64,000 bases of DNA, from assembly GCF_010093815.1 (NCBI RefSeq), contig NW_022985559.1, forward strand, positions 1,253,117 through 1,317,116, read 5' to 3'. A model generated the notes under the pieces. The model had not been told where the DNA came from. It saw nothing but the letters and a program-made list of their open reading frames with translations, and made no database searches. The position numbers and the translations under genes were made by a program. Of this stretch, positions 10,964 through 21,799 are shown in pieces (position 1 is the stretch's first letter; every line of letters starts with the position of its first letter). The stretch comes from Pseudovirgaria hyperparasitica (Eukaryota > Ascomycota > Dothideomycetes > Acrospermales > Acrospermaceae).

Positions 10964-13900
10964 CGATAGCGCCTCGCGCCCTCCCTACCGAGTTACGAAA
11001 ACTACAATATCGTACCAACTGACATCTTGCCCATCCTTGGCAGCGCGACAACCCCCATCAATGACAAACCGACCCGTGGCCACACCGTGGCCGTGACAGG
11101 CGTCACTAGGCGGCGAACGGCTTGCCTGTACACCATCCCGTCGATAAGTAAGACAAAAAGAGAAGAGGTGGAGGAGCAAGATTTGATGGTTCTGACCCCT
11201 CACGTAGCTCGTACGTACGGGTGTCGCCGTGGAAGGCATCCATCGCGCAACCCTTCCACGCTTGGTGGCGGATGACGGATGGCGGATGGCGGACAAGCCT
11301 TTCATGCAAAGCCTCGTGGCTCCCGCCCGCACTGCGCACGAGATGGATGTGGACGAGGATGTGTCCCAAACCAGAGCTGACTCGTACGTATGGCGAGGCC
11401 CGAACAGTGCTGCGATCTCATTCAAGACTCATCCGCTGATTCGTTCGCTAACTGTCATCTCCAGGCCCGCTCCGTACCCCCCCAAACCCCCCCTGCTGCC
11501 TCCCAAGTGCAAAGCCACTTCACGTTCTTTGACTCCACCGATCTACCAATCTGTCACACGCTCTACATATCAGTCATTGGTCATGTCAACGCGCATCCCA
11601 GTCGGCCCGTATAATAATGACATTCTCCGTGTCTTGACACCACCGGATGCACCGATGTGACTGAGAAACATTACCATGTACACTATGCACATGCTGTTTA
11701 CATCTGCCTTTTCTAGTCCTCTAGCCACTAGGCTAACCAGAACACCGGATCACTTGGAGGAAGAACGATATATCGAGCACAAGTAGCCACTAAGTAGTTA
11801 GCTGAAACTGACGTAAGCCTGGACAGAGTCGCCGACACGATTCATTGGCTGCGGACGTTGAGCCCGTGCTAGGTACAAAGGTACCATGAAGAAGGGCAAC
11901 CATCATCACATCCCTAGCAAAGTGCCCAGCTAATGGATTATTGTTGATGCTGTCGGCTTACTTCTACTATCGAGCCCTGGAGCACATGCGCGTATCAAGC
12001 ACAGTCCTTCCTCTACTCCTCCGATCTTCCCGGATTGCGCAGTGCGTACAAGGCTGCGGGTCGAGCTAAGGGCTGTAGCTCCTGCCCAAAATACAGGCGA
12101 CATCCGCCAATCACATGCGATCCTCACAACTAATGTGTTGGTGGTGTGAGTGCTTTGTCTTTGTTGCTTCGCTGCTCTACAGCGTGTAACAACGTCGACC
12201 CACGAAATGCAGCATTCGTTTTACGCCTTGCTGCAATGGCAAAGCTGCACATAATTGCTTCATCACACTCAACATGGCACTACAGATCGTCAAAGCATAC
12301 CCTGTCTACTGCCATCTCATTTCAAATCGTTTAATCGCGCGACTACTCATCATCATACAAGTTGCTAACACAGCATACAGTAATGTCTCGGAAGCTTTTC
12401 CCGAATGCGCACAACATCCATTGTCGTATATATCCGTCTCTTCCTGCCCGTATCTGTCCATGGTCAATCTTTTGAGCAACATGGGTTGCAACAGTGGGAC
12501 AGCCCTATCTTGAGCTTGCAATGGATGGGCTTGGTAGGATTAGACACGGTTGGCATCTGCTGTCCTTCTGTAAATGGACTTGACCATCTGACTGAACATA
12601 CAACTTGATTCGAACAGCTACTTCGTCCCTGATCTCAAGCTTGCTGGACTCCATTTTGAGTCCTAGAGATTCGACTCCAGCAATTGGAATCAGTTCTCTA
12701 CAAGTAATTCAGCTCAACATCCACTGTTGTGCAGCACTGGTGGACCGGATGTCCTGTCAGGAGCCGCTGTGGTAAATTAGTCACACAGCGAGCCACAAAC
12801 CATGCATGCACCCGCCGACGGTGGGTGTTTCCAGAATTCTCTCTCCCAGCCATGGATGTGTATGCATATATTTTGACGGGTTGACGCCTTCCCATATATC
12901 TGCACTTACACCATCGTCCCAGTCTAAGTCTCGTTAACAGTACGACACGTTCGTAGCCCCAGCTTCCAACAAATCAAACCACGATGAGGAGCGAATATTC
13001 TCGTTCACGCTCGCTAGATGTTACAGGTCAGACGCCACGATTGTTGTACGAACTGCTATAGCTGTTGCAGTGGCTTCGAAGGTACCATCGCCGAAAGCCT
13101 CTGCTCGCCGATACCATATCGAATCCGTCGAGCGTTTCTTTGATGAAGTAAGGTTCGCCGATCAAGCTCATGCAGGTGGATTCATTAGCAGTCGTATCTT
13201 TAGGACAGCGTCACTCCAACAGGTCCGTATAGATTTTTCGCGTGATGTCCGCATTGACCGTTGATCGCCGGAGTGAATGGAAAGGGAAAATGCGACCTAT
13301 GGCTCTCAGTAGTGGAGCACAGGTGTCTATCTGATGGTGCTAGCTATAATGGCAGATTTCTGCTCTATCTTGCCCTGAGGTCATGAAAAAATGGCGCCAT
13401 CTAAAAGATGGGCGACCAATCAACTCAGCCTGCGACTAAACCGCGGATCTACCTGCCATATATATCGAACCAGGGCAGAATGGAAAATGATTTCAGAAAA
13501 GTACAGACATCATGCACTGGCAATCTACGCTGCATCCTAAGGAGGTCTCACGGCAGCCGTATCACAATGTACCACGGCTGGACCGCTTCCCCGACTCTCG
13601 GATCCAGAGCGAGATGATAGCCTCGAGGGCACGTAGCTTCGAGCCACCGTGTCACGCAAGAGTATACTCGCCTTGCACCAGCCAGGAGAATCGACCGGCG
13701 ACGGTACTTGGAGTCTATCGTTGCTCATCCAGGCACTAGTTACCCCGGATCGAGGACCTTCGCACAAGTCTCAGCGTCTGTACATGCATGCGCCGTCGAA
13801 ACTGACACATGTGTATCTGTCCAACACACGAAGCAGTCTCCATGCTACACTGCCGCGTCTGTACGATCTCTCAACGATCTCACGCCCGTGGAACAAGAAC

Positions 13901-14992
13901 GCCTATTAGCACATTCATGATGATCGCCCTGAACGTCCCGTCAGCAAATATAACCTACACCGTTCCTATGTCTAAGATGAACCGCTAGTCATCTAGGGAT
14001 ATAGAGGTCAGTCATATGTGCTCCGTGTATCAGAATACCTCCTGCAAGCATATTTCACACAAGTAAACCACTCCACAGCCAGAGAGACAGCTAATCTGCA
14101 CTGAGAGAGCCCTAGCAACGAATTCTCACCAGTCCACCCACCCGAGCATGTCCAGTTGCTTCAGCTGACAGCGGTACTTTACATGGCAGACATAACCTCT
14201 GAATTACGTTTCTGCTGCTCTAACGTGCGAAGATCTGTCGCTGGGTACAAACTTTATCTCAATACGTAGGAAGTAGAGGGACTTTAACTGTAAAGAGGCT
14301 ACATAGTGGCCTACCAGAATGATTGCATGTTACCATGATCCAGTTTCAGGCTTCAATGGCGTCGTTCAGAAGCCTCGAGCCTCCGACATGAATCTCTTTG
14401 ACTCCTCAGATGCGCGGAGCAAGAAGAGAACAATACAGGTAGGTGTGGTGATTGTCCTATGATAGAGTCATGGTCTCTTACCAGTGGTGGGCTCAAAGGC
14501 AGCCCAAAAGGAACGATAGCTGTTATTGATTCATCATTCATTGAGAAGACGACTTTGGTGGTCTATAAAGCAGTCCGACGTATATGCTCGCGAAGTGGCC
14601 TCGTTCTCCAAGCAGAGGACAACGCTGTGCTCTAGTAGACGTGATCGACGCGCGAGGTTGATGTAAGAACTACGGGATGAGTTGAATAGGCGTGGATGTA
14701 TTCAGGTCTGCATCAGAGTGTTTGATACATCATTAAGTTTTAGAAACATATGTAATGTTATGGAAATTTAGCAATGGTCCATTGACGTGAAAGTCTTGGC
14801 ATGAACGCAAGCTCCACCACCGTCATATGTGGGGTGGTGCCTGGTGTCCCGCGCAACAGCTACCACGCCGCGCGACACGTTTTTACGACAAAAAGAAAAC
14901 TTTCACACTCGAAGCAAGCTGAACAAAGGAACTTCTCGGCCCACTCGAGCGTGTAGCTCACGCCACAAGACGACTGCGTCTGCTTCAGAGCA
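10964..14992. other. Gene-free stretch of about 4 kb
   Basis: Several frames of 60-145 codons occur on both strands, but none has a recognisable domain or a coherent splice partner. Base composition is near neutral and there are few simple repeats, unlike 1-6340. The frames may include decayed sequence; I see no transposon hallmark. Confidence 0.5.
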
Positions 14993-16411
14993 ATGCATCC
15001 CGAATGTCCATCAACACTGTCCAGTCCCTCAAAGAACGAGCCACCGCCCTCCAAATCACCCACAACTCCACACCTTCGCACATCCTTCCTATCCCTCCCC
15101 CTCGAACTCCGCGAACAAGTCTACGCCCACCTCTTCTCCGACTCCCCCGGCTGGGCCGGCGAAACCAAAATCGAGCTCAGCGACGAGCAAGGCAGCAGCG
15201 GCGACCCCGTCGACATCTGCCTCAAGCTCCACTGGTACTGGTTCCTAGCCAACAGACAGATCGCAAGAGAAGGCGTCGAATACGGCTTCCGATGGACAAA
15301 AGTGCGCTTCGTCGGCGGCCCATGGGTCCTGAGAGCCCTCTTCGAGAAGATCAAAACGCCGTGGCTCCGCCGTCCTCTCACGCCCGAACAGCGCATCGCC
15401 TGGGCGCAATGCTCGCCTCTCCCCTCCTCCCTGGACAAAATAGTCGGAGACGGCGCGTACGCGCTCTGTTCAAACCCCAATCCACCTCCCAGTCTCGAAC
15501 CTAACCGTCTAGCCCTCCTCCGCCATCTCGAGCTCGCATGGACGACCATCCCACACGACATCGGCAGCGCAAGCGTCCTAGCACGCATCTCCTCCTTCGA
15601 GCTCCGCCCGCTCTTCACCCTGATCGCGCACGACATGCCCAGTCTGGAGTGCATCACCACATCCCTGCGCTTCCGCTCCCGAAGGGATACCCGCGACGGC
15701 GGCCTGACGCGCGCAGAATGGTTCAACGTCGAACTGGCAAGCTACGCGCTCGCACTGCTGCTCTGCGCGCACTCGCCGCACTCGCCTACAACTCCACACT
15801 TCAGAACCCTCCGCATCCGCTACATGGCCCGCAACCCCTGGGCCGCCATGGAACCGCCCCTCGCCCTACCCCTCGTCACCTCCTCCCCGCTCTTCACTCA
15901 CCTTCGCGCGGAAAGACTGCCCGAGCTCGCCGCCGTGCTGACGGGTGTGCGCGCATGGGGCTTCTGCGTCTCTGAGGATACGCTTGCTGTCGCGTCCTCT
16001 GTCGTGCCCTGGGATCCTATGCGCGACACGCATATGGTTGGGGAGGAAGTGGAGTTTGTGGTGCGGGTGAGGGAGGGGTGTGAGGTGCGGGATTTGTGTG
16101 TTCCGGATGGGGGGATGGGGGCGTTGGGACGGCGGAAGGGGTGGGGTGTTGGTGTGGGGGTGTATGGTGGTGGTGGTGGTGAGGAGGAGGTGGGTGAGGG
16201 TGAGGGTGAGGCGTGGTGGGAGGATGAGGTTGATTGGACGGGGCTGGAGGATAGGGAGGCGTATGGGCGGTTCTTGAGGGATGGGTATTGTCGCGAGTAT
16301 AGGCCTTGGGAGGGATTGAGTGATGATAGTGATTATGGGCTAGGATATGGGGACAATGATGATTATGGGGCAGCCATGGATGACGAGACCGACGTCCGGT
16401 GGGGATCGTGA
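14993..16411 (+). CDS. Hypothetical protein with F-box/2EXR-like N-terminus
   Basis: An uninterrupted frame of 472 residues. Near residue 30 it carries FLSLPLELREQVYAHLF, the pattern (short Ser stretch, LPxELRxxVYxxLF) that starts many fungal F-box-like and 2EXR proteins. Beyond that it is unrecognised: a Trp- and Arg-rich middle, then a Gly/Glu-rich tail ending in acidic Asp/Tyr repeats (DDSDYGLGYGDNDDYG). If the N-terminus is a true F-box it would recruit substrates to an SCF ubiquitin ligase, but this is inference. Base composition is odd: codons end mainly in C up to about 15,960 and mainly in G or T after about 16,030, so the sense strand flips from C-rich to G-rich. The first ATG at 14993 is used; ATGs in other frames nearby are not. 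Confidence 0.75.
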   Translation: MHPECPSTLSSPSKNEPPPSKSPTTPHLRTSFLSLPLELREQVYAHLFSDSPGWAGETKIELSDEQGSSGDPVDICLKLHWYWFLANRQIAREGVEYGFRWTKVRFVGGPWVLRALFEKIKTPWLRRPLTPEQRIAWAQCSPLPSSLDKIVGDGAYALCSNPNPPPSLEPNRLALLRHLELAWTTIPHDIGSASVLARISSFELRPLFTLIAHDMPSLECITTSLRFRSRRDTRDGGLTRAEWFNVELASYALALLLCAHSPHSPTTPHFRTLRIRYMARNPWAAMEPPLALPLVTSSPLFTHLRAERLPELAAVLTGVRAWGFCVSEDTLAVASSVVPWDPMRDTHMVGEEVEFVVRVREGCEVRDLCVPDGGMGALGRRKGWGVGVGVYGGGGGEEEVGEGEGEAWWEDEVDWTGLEDREAYGRFLRDGYCREYRPWEGLSDDSDYGLGYGDNDDYGAAMDDETDVRWGS

Positions 16412-16780
16412 AGCAGTGTGTGGAGAGGTTGTATCGCAGAAACGTTACAAACTCAATTCAAAAGGCAGCATCACGTGTGAATAGGAGAAGCATCATTAAA
16501 GAAACTTGTATTCATACGTAGGAAAGCAAAGGAATATATATGAAATACACCAGTACCGTAGTAGAAGGAACTGTGTGTATCCCGAAAAGAAACTTTTTAC
16601 CAGCCTGATCCTGAACACCGAAGGACATGCAGTACAGATCTTCGGAGCTACAAAACCTGGCTTCTTCTTCATCGTACAGATCCGAGCATAGATTCGACAA
16701 TGATCACATCATTATACTTACCTTCGATTGACTCATGGCTATTTATGATCGCAGGACGGCATGTAGTGGGTGGGTGTTGC
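16412..16780. other. Convergent 3' intergenic region
   Basis: Lies between the 3' ends of the hypothetical gene (+) and NSR1 (-). It is moderately AT-rich and should contain both 3' UTRs; no gene is visible. Confidence 0.6.
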
Positions 16781-18250
16781 TTAGTCGAAGGACATCTTCT
16801 TGCCTTTGAAGTCGCCGAAACCACCACGGTTGGTAGTGAAGTTTCCTCGTCCTCCACGGCCACCACGGTCTCCGCCACGACCACGGCCACCGCCACGTCC
16901 TCCACGGCCACCACGGTCGCTGAATCCACCACGTCCGCCTCCACGGCCACCTCCACGACCTCCGAAGCCACCACCGCCGCCACGATCGGCGCGGGGTTGA
17001 GAATAGTCAAGACGGCAAGCACGGCCAAGAATCTCAACGCCCTGGCATTCTTCAAGGGCAGCCTTGGCCTCGTCGACGGAGCTGAAACCGACATATCCAA
17101 AGCCCTTGACGCGGCCACTCTCCTGGTCAGTGGGGATGGAGACGCGAGTGATAGTGCCGTACTGGGCAAAACCCTCCTGGAGAACGTCGTTGGTGATATC
17201 AAAAGAAAGATTACCCACGAACAAAGTGTCGGAGGGAGCACCGATCTGGTCACCGAATGACTTTTGGCGGGATGAGTCGCCATCACGGGCAGGCTTGGGG
17301 GTAGCAAAGTCGAGATTGCAAGGACGGCCATCAATCTCGATGCCTTGGGCCTCCTCGAGGGCCTTCTTGGCGGAAGCGTGCTCGGCGAAGTCAACGTAAC
17401 CCATGCCCTTGGATCTGCCAGTGGCTCTGTCCATCATGACGCGAGCACCAGTGATCTCACCGAACTGCTCAAATTCTCGGCGAAGCCAGTCGTCGTCAAC
17501 GCTCCAGCTGAGGCGGCCGACAAATAGTGTCTTGGGACCATCGTCAGAGGACTCTTCCGTTTTGGTCTTCTTTGCGACTGGCTCGTCATCGTCCTCAGCC
17601 TTACGCTTCTTTGAGGGTACCTCCTCCTCATCAGAATCGCTCGAGTCAGAGTCATCGTCTTTCTCATCGTCATTAGAATCGGAGGAGTCAGAGTCGGAGG
17701 TAGTTTCAGCCTGATGAGATTCATTAGCTATGCACAATGAGGGATCTGAGGTGGGCGGGTGTACCTTCTTGGTGGAGCCATTCAACTTGGCAGCGCCGTT
17801 GGTCTTAGCGGGTGCCTCGCTGTCGGAGCTGTCGTCACTCTCATCCGAAGTGTCTTCGTCCTTGGAAGCAGCAGCCTGCTTGGGTTCAGGAGCGTCAGAT
17901 TCGTCGGATGAGGAGTCATCTGAATCACTAGGCGTGGCGGCCTTCTTAGAAGCACCGTTAGCCTTTGGTGCGGGCACCTCAACTTCAGACTCGGAATCCG
18001 AGTCAGAGTCGCTCGCGGAGTCCTCCTCTTCAGCAGAGCTTTCGCTCTCAGAGGATGATGGCTCGGGAGTGGGCTCCTTCACCTTCTTAGACTTCTTCTT
18101 GTCGGCCTTGCCAGCAACGTCCTTGGCAACGGACTTCGACTTGACCTGGGGAGTGGCGGCAGACTTGGAGGACTTGGTATCTTTGACCTTGGAGGATACA
18201 TCCTTGCTGGTCTTTTTCGAAGATACCTTCGCGTCCTTTGATTTGCCCAT
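16781..18250 (-). CDS. NSR1: Nucleolin-like RNA-binding protein (NSR1/Gar2 type)
   Basis: A nucleolar protein expected to act in pre-rRNA processing and small-subunit assembly. The domain order is diagnostic: a Lys-rich start, long acidic Ser/Asp/Glu blocks with basic spacers, a KKRKAEDDDEPVAKKTK-type nuclear signal, two RRMs (RNP2 LFVGRL and LFVGNL; RNP1 KGMGYVDF and KGFGYVGF) and a Gly-Arg RGG tail ending KGKKMSFD. The open frame is 489 residues, but 17711-17764 has all the marks of an intron (GTACACC donor, GCTAATGA branch, CATCAG acceptor). It is 54 nt long, so removal keeps the frame and gives 471 residues. The insert reads as an unusual hydrophobic stretch within an otherwise acidic block, which supports splicing. 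It is divergent from ALG6, with 792 bp between the starts. Confidence 0.93.
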   Translation of the reverse strand: MGKSKDAKVSSKKTSKDVSSKVKDTKSSKSAATPQVKSKSVAKDVAGKADKKKSKKVKEPTPEPSSSESESSAEEEDSASDSDSDSESEVEVPAPKANGASKKAATPSDSDDSSSDESDAPEPKQAAASKDEDTSDESDDSSDSEAPAKTNGAAKLNGSTKKVHPPTSDPSLCIANESHQAETTSDSDSSDSNDDEKDDDSDSSDSDEEEVPSKKRKAEDDDEPVAKKTKTEESSDDGPKTLFVGRLSWSVDDDWLRREFEQFGEITGARVMMDRATGRSKGMGYVDFAEHASAKKALEEAQGIEIDGRPCNLDFATPKPARDGDSSRQKSFGDQIGAPSDTLFVGNLSFDITNDVLQEGFAQYGTITRVSIPTDQESGRVKGFGYVGFSSVDEAKAALEECQGVEILGRACRLDYSQPRADRGGGGGFGGRGGGRGGGRGGFSDRGGRGGRGGGRGRGGDRGGRGGRGNFTTNRGGFGDFKGKKMSFD

Positions 18251-19042
18251 CTTGATAAAGTTTTATGATCTAAAAATGAGTAGTCAGTAAGCTGTCTCAG
18301 CAGCAACGTATTTGCGATTGTGGACATGACGCCGAAGCGACCCCTCGTAGAAAAGCGTTCTGTATGTATCTGAGAGACGAGGACGAAAGGAATTGTCATT
18401 CCAGACGCCACAAGTACACTCTGTTGCGACGACCCAAGTATACTGCGTGAAGCAGTAAAAGCCCACAAGCCCACGAAGACTGCTTTCAGGGCGAACGTGT
18501 TCCCACAAAAGCCGAGCAAGCAGTCTTTGAATGCCCCAAAGCCCACTGGTATGACAGCCCAACTGAAATATGCCTTTGCACCATCTTGCGATTGTGCGAC
18601 AGGACGAACGGACGAGTACAACTGATAAGGACGGAGATCTCTGATGCCCACTGACTTGTTCTGTTTGTATGTATGCGTCTGACCCAATGTGTTGGATTAC
18701 GTCAAGTAAAGATTCTTGAGTAACCAGTGCCAACCCTCGTCGAAAATGTGTGTGTGTGCAGAAATGTGATTACAGGCGAGCGCGAGAAAAAAAAGTTCTA
18801 CGAGAGTATTTGTAGTGGCGGGCAGAAAGGCCCGAGCTTTTGCACACTAAGACACTCTGAACGAGATTTTTTTCCACACCGCCTGGATTTCCGCCCTTCT
18901 ATACCTAATGTAGTCTAGCGCTGCCGTGAAAGCTCCAGCTCCAGCTCCATAGCTTTAGCGAGCGTGTTGCTGTGATGCAGCCAAAGACGAGAAAAGCACA
19001 AGTCAGTGTTCTTTAGACCTCTGGATCGTTTCTTGGACCACC
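18251..19042. promoter_or_regulatory. Divergent intergenic region NSR1 / ALG6
   Basis: This 792-bp gap separates two divergent ATGs and must hold both promoters and 5' UTRs. A 202-codon minus frame (18079-18687) runs through it and overlaps NSR1 out of frame; it has no known domain and is treated as chance. Confidence 0.6.
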
Positions 19043-20862
19043 ATGTCCGCACATAAGCCTCGACGGCGGAGGAGGTTGGAGGATCCATCTGCTTACGCAA
19101 ATCACGGAACGATACATGTCGATGCGCAAACCAAGAAGCAAAGTCCGGCTTTCCCTCTCGTCGCCTTTTTGTGGCCTGTCAAAGGTCCTATCTCGCAATG
19201 GGTCCTCTTGCCTCTCATCCTTATGGTGGTAGGCTTGTTCAGATGGACGACAGGACTTTGGGGATACTCAGGCTTCCAATCGCCGCCGATGCATGGTGAT
19301 TTTGAGGCCCAGAGACACTGGATGGAGATCACAACACATCTTCCAGCTTCTCAATGGTACTTCCATGACCTAGACTGGTGGGGTCTTGATTATCCGCCTT
19401 TGACAGCTTACCACAGTTGGGTATTGGGGAAGTTGTAAGCCATTTAACCCGAATCACCACCTCAAAGATTGCCTTGAGGCTAACACAATCCAGGGGAAAT
19501 TACATCAATCCCACCTGGTTTGCCATTATGGACTCTCGGGCTCTAGATGATCCAGACCTCAAGATATACATGCGAGCGACCGCCCTTGTTTCTGAATACC
19601 TCGTATACGTACCGGCCGTCATCATATGCCTCCGTCATCTGTCACATCTACAACACATTAATACGTGGGAATCATACATAGCTCTTGTGGCTATCCTTAT
19701 GCAACCAGGCGCAATATTGATTGATCATGGACATTTCCAGTTCAATACTGTCATGCTTGGACTCTTCGTTGCAAGTGTGTCAAGCATGTTGGCTGGGAGG
19801 CATCTTTGGGGCTGCGTCTTTTTCGTGGGCTCCCTTGGCTTCAAGCAGATGGCTCTCTTCTGGTCCCCAGCAGTATTTGCATATTTGTGTGGAATCTGTG
19901 TGTTCCCTCGTGTGCGCCCCCTCAAATTCGTCGGCATTGCGCTGATAACAATTTTATCTTTTGCAATCGTATGGGCGCCATTTTTATTCGGCGTCGTCTA
20001 TGAGCAGTATCGCAACATTCCTATCAAGCATCTACCAATGCCACCAATTTTAGCAGCGCTTCCTTTTCGACTGGACAGAGATGCGTTATACTACCCAGCA
20101 TTACTGCAATTCGCCCAGTCACTTCACCGGATATTTCCCTTTGCAAGGGGCCTCTTTGAAGACAAAGTTGCCAATTTCTGGTGTGCGCTCCATACGTTCC
20201 ACAAGCTCAACAGATACTCATCCGTGTTCGTGCAACGCGCCGCACTGCTAGCAACGCTCTTCGCCATTGCTCCACCATGCATCATCATATTTGTAAGACC
20301 AAAGCGGGTCTTACTTCCTTTGGCATTGGCAGCTACATCATGGGGCTTTTTCCTATGCTCATATCAAGTCCATGAGAAGAATGTACTATTACCTCTGCTA
20401 CCAATGACACTCCTCCTTAGCGGGCAAGACGGCCTGCTTCCATCGGTGAGAGCTTGGGTTGGTTTTGCAAACATGCTAGGCATCTGGACGATGTTTCCTC
20501 TCTTGAAGCGTGATGAGCTTCGGGTTCCATACTTTGCGCTCGGCTTCCTATGGGCATATCTGATGGGCCTCCCTCCAACATCTCTTTCGGCATATCGATC
20601 AGGCATTCCTGGTGGGTTGAATACCTTGACAAAGCTGATTCATTTGAGCTTTTACGTTGGTATGATTGTTTGGCATGTCGCGGAAGGCTTTGTGGAGCCT
20701 CCTGAAAACAAGCCTGACTTATGGGTCGTTGCCAACGTTCTAGGAGGGGCACCAGGGTTTGGTATTTGTTATATCTGGTGCGTTTGGACGCTTCTGAAAG
20801 AAAGTCACCTTGTAGCCTGGGCATCGCCGAAAGCTGAGCCCATGGAAAAGAAGTCGCAATGA
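19043..20862 (+). CDS. ALG6: ALG6 dolichyl-P-Glc:Man9GlcNAc2-PP-dolichol glucosyltransferase
   Basis: Adds the first glucose, alpha-1,3-linked, to the lipid-linked oligosaccharide in the ER lumen during N-glycosylation. Exon 1 is 19043-19434 and exon 2 is 19494-20862; the 59-bp intron has a GTAAGC donor, a CTAAC branch and a CAG acceptor, and the phase is exact (TT|G). The product is 586 residues, close to the yeast enzyme. After a basic cytosolic N-terminus and a first membrane span it shows the ALG6/ALG8 luminal motifs HGDFEAQRHWMEIT and WWGLDYPPLTAYHSW, followed by about ten further hydrophobic segments. HGDFEAQRHWMEIT favours ALG6 over ALG8. Later conserved parts include GHFQFN and VHEKNVLLPLLP. 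It ends in a short polar tail (EPMEKKSQ) without a clear ER-retention signal. Confidence 0.95.
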
Positions 20863-21136
20863 TGCTCGCACTCGTCGAGCCTATGCTAAAATACCAGATA
20901 CCCAAGTTTTGTACAATAAAAGTAAGAGTATTTACAGAATCATACCTTATTATCCAATGGACCGTATGGCAATGTTCGAAGATATTAAAGTTGCGAGACC
21001 CTAAGGCGCGTTGTCTATCATATACATCCCAACCATGTGTGCATGCACTATTTCCCATCCACTCTACTACCGACTGTATTCGACGCCTCGCAATGCTGTT
21101 CCATACTCGTACACTATTCTCTACCACAACATTCTT

Positions 21137-21472
21137 CTAAATCTTGAATCCGTAGCCTGCCATACAGGTCTTGTACTTTGATACCAGATCCTTGCAGTGT
21201 TCTTGAGGTTCGGAGGCGGTCGAGAAGAGCATGCATTCGTCTCGTTGCGCTTTTTCGTTTGTGCATACACAGCAGGGCTATCCACATTAGCCCAAGACTC
21301 GCGATCGCATTCTTTGCGGACACGGAGAGCTCACCTTGACTTTTTGCTGTGCTGCGCCTGTGGCCTTCAGCTCCGAGCCCATATTGCCGGAGGTCGCTGT
21401 CGGTGTTGCTAAGGATATTAGCGGCATCGCATACTTTGCTTGAAGAGACTCACAAGTTGATATAGCGCTCAT
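21137..21472 (-). CDS. COX17: COX17 copper chaperone
   Basis: Delivers Cu(I) in the mitochondrial intermembrane space to Sco1 and Cox11 for cytochrome c oxidase assembly. Three exons, each too short to stand out alone: 21472-21454 (19 nt), 21408-21335 and 21277-21137. The introns are 45 and 57 bp, with GTGAGT and GTGAGC donors and TTAG and GATAG acceptors, and all phases match. The 77-residue product has the family signature KPCCVC, twin CX9C motifs (C-TNEKAQRDE-C and C-KDLVSKYKT-C) and the near-invariant ending CMAGYGFKI. The N-terminal 30 residues are variable and Thr/Ala/Ser-rich, as in other fungal homologues. The start is the only ATG that keeps phase across both introns. It is divergent from RNA1, with 327 bp between the ATGs. 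Confidence 0.95.
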
Positions 21473-21799
21473 GGCTGAAATGGAGCTATACGAAGTTGTA
21501 TTGGACGAATTGTTCAGAGCTTGCAGGATAATTGATGGGCACGTTCTCGTTCATGCGCTCATAATCATCGAAAATGACAAATCCATTACTGCAACGAATT
21601 TACGGGTACGCCAGACCAGATCCATCGATTCATGTTGTGTAAGGAGCAAGGGTCCACCTTACCAGGATCGGCAGACTTAGACCTCCCCGCCAGATTGCGA
21701 ATGAAAACACCCCACGTAAACAATTGACAAACCTCACCGCCCACACGCACATTCTTTCGACTTCCTTACTTTATTTTTGGTACCTTGATCTACAACGCA
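21473..21799. promoter_or_regulatory. Bidirectional promoter region COX17 / RNA1
   Basis: The two ATGs are 327 bp apart and point outward, so both promoters must lie within this stretch. A pyrimidine-rich tract sits just upstream of the RNA1 ATG (near 21748-21780), typical of strong fungal genes. No specific factor site is claimed. Confidence 0.6.

Noticed and set aside
11229-11660. 143-codon plus frame
   Set aside because: Low-information sequence with frames open on both strands and no splice partners or domains.
16700-17260. Long Thr/Ser/Ala-rich plus frame antisense to NSR1
   Set aside because: Mirror of the RGG and RRM coding sequence; a shadow frame.
18079-18687. 202-codon minus frame overlapping the NSR1 start
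   Set aside because: It overlaps NSR1 out of frame, has no recognisable domain and lies mainly in the 5' UTR/promoter.
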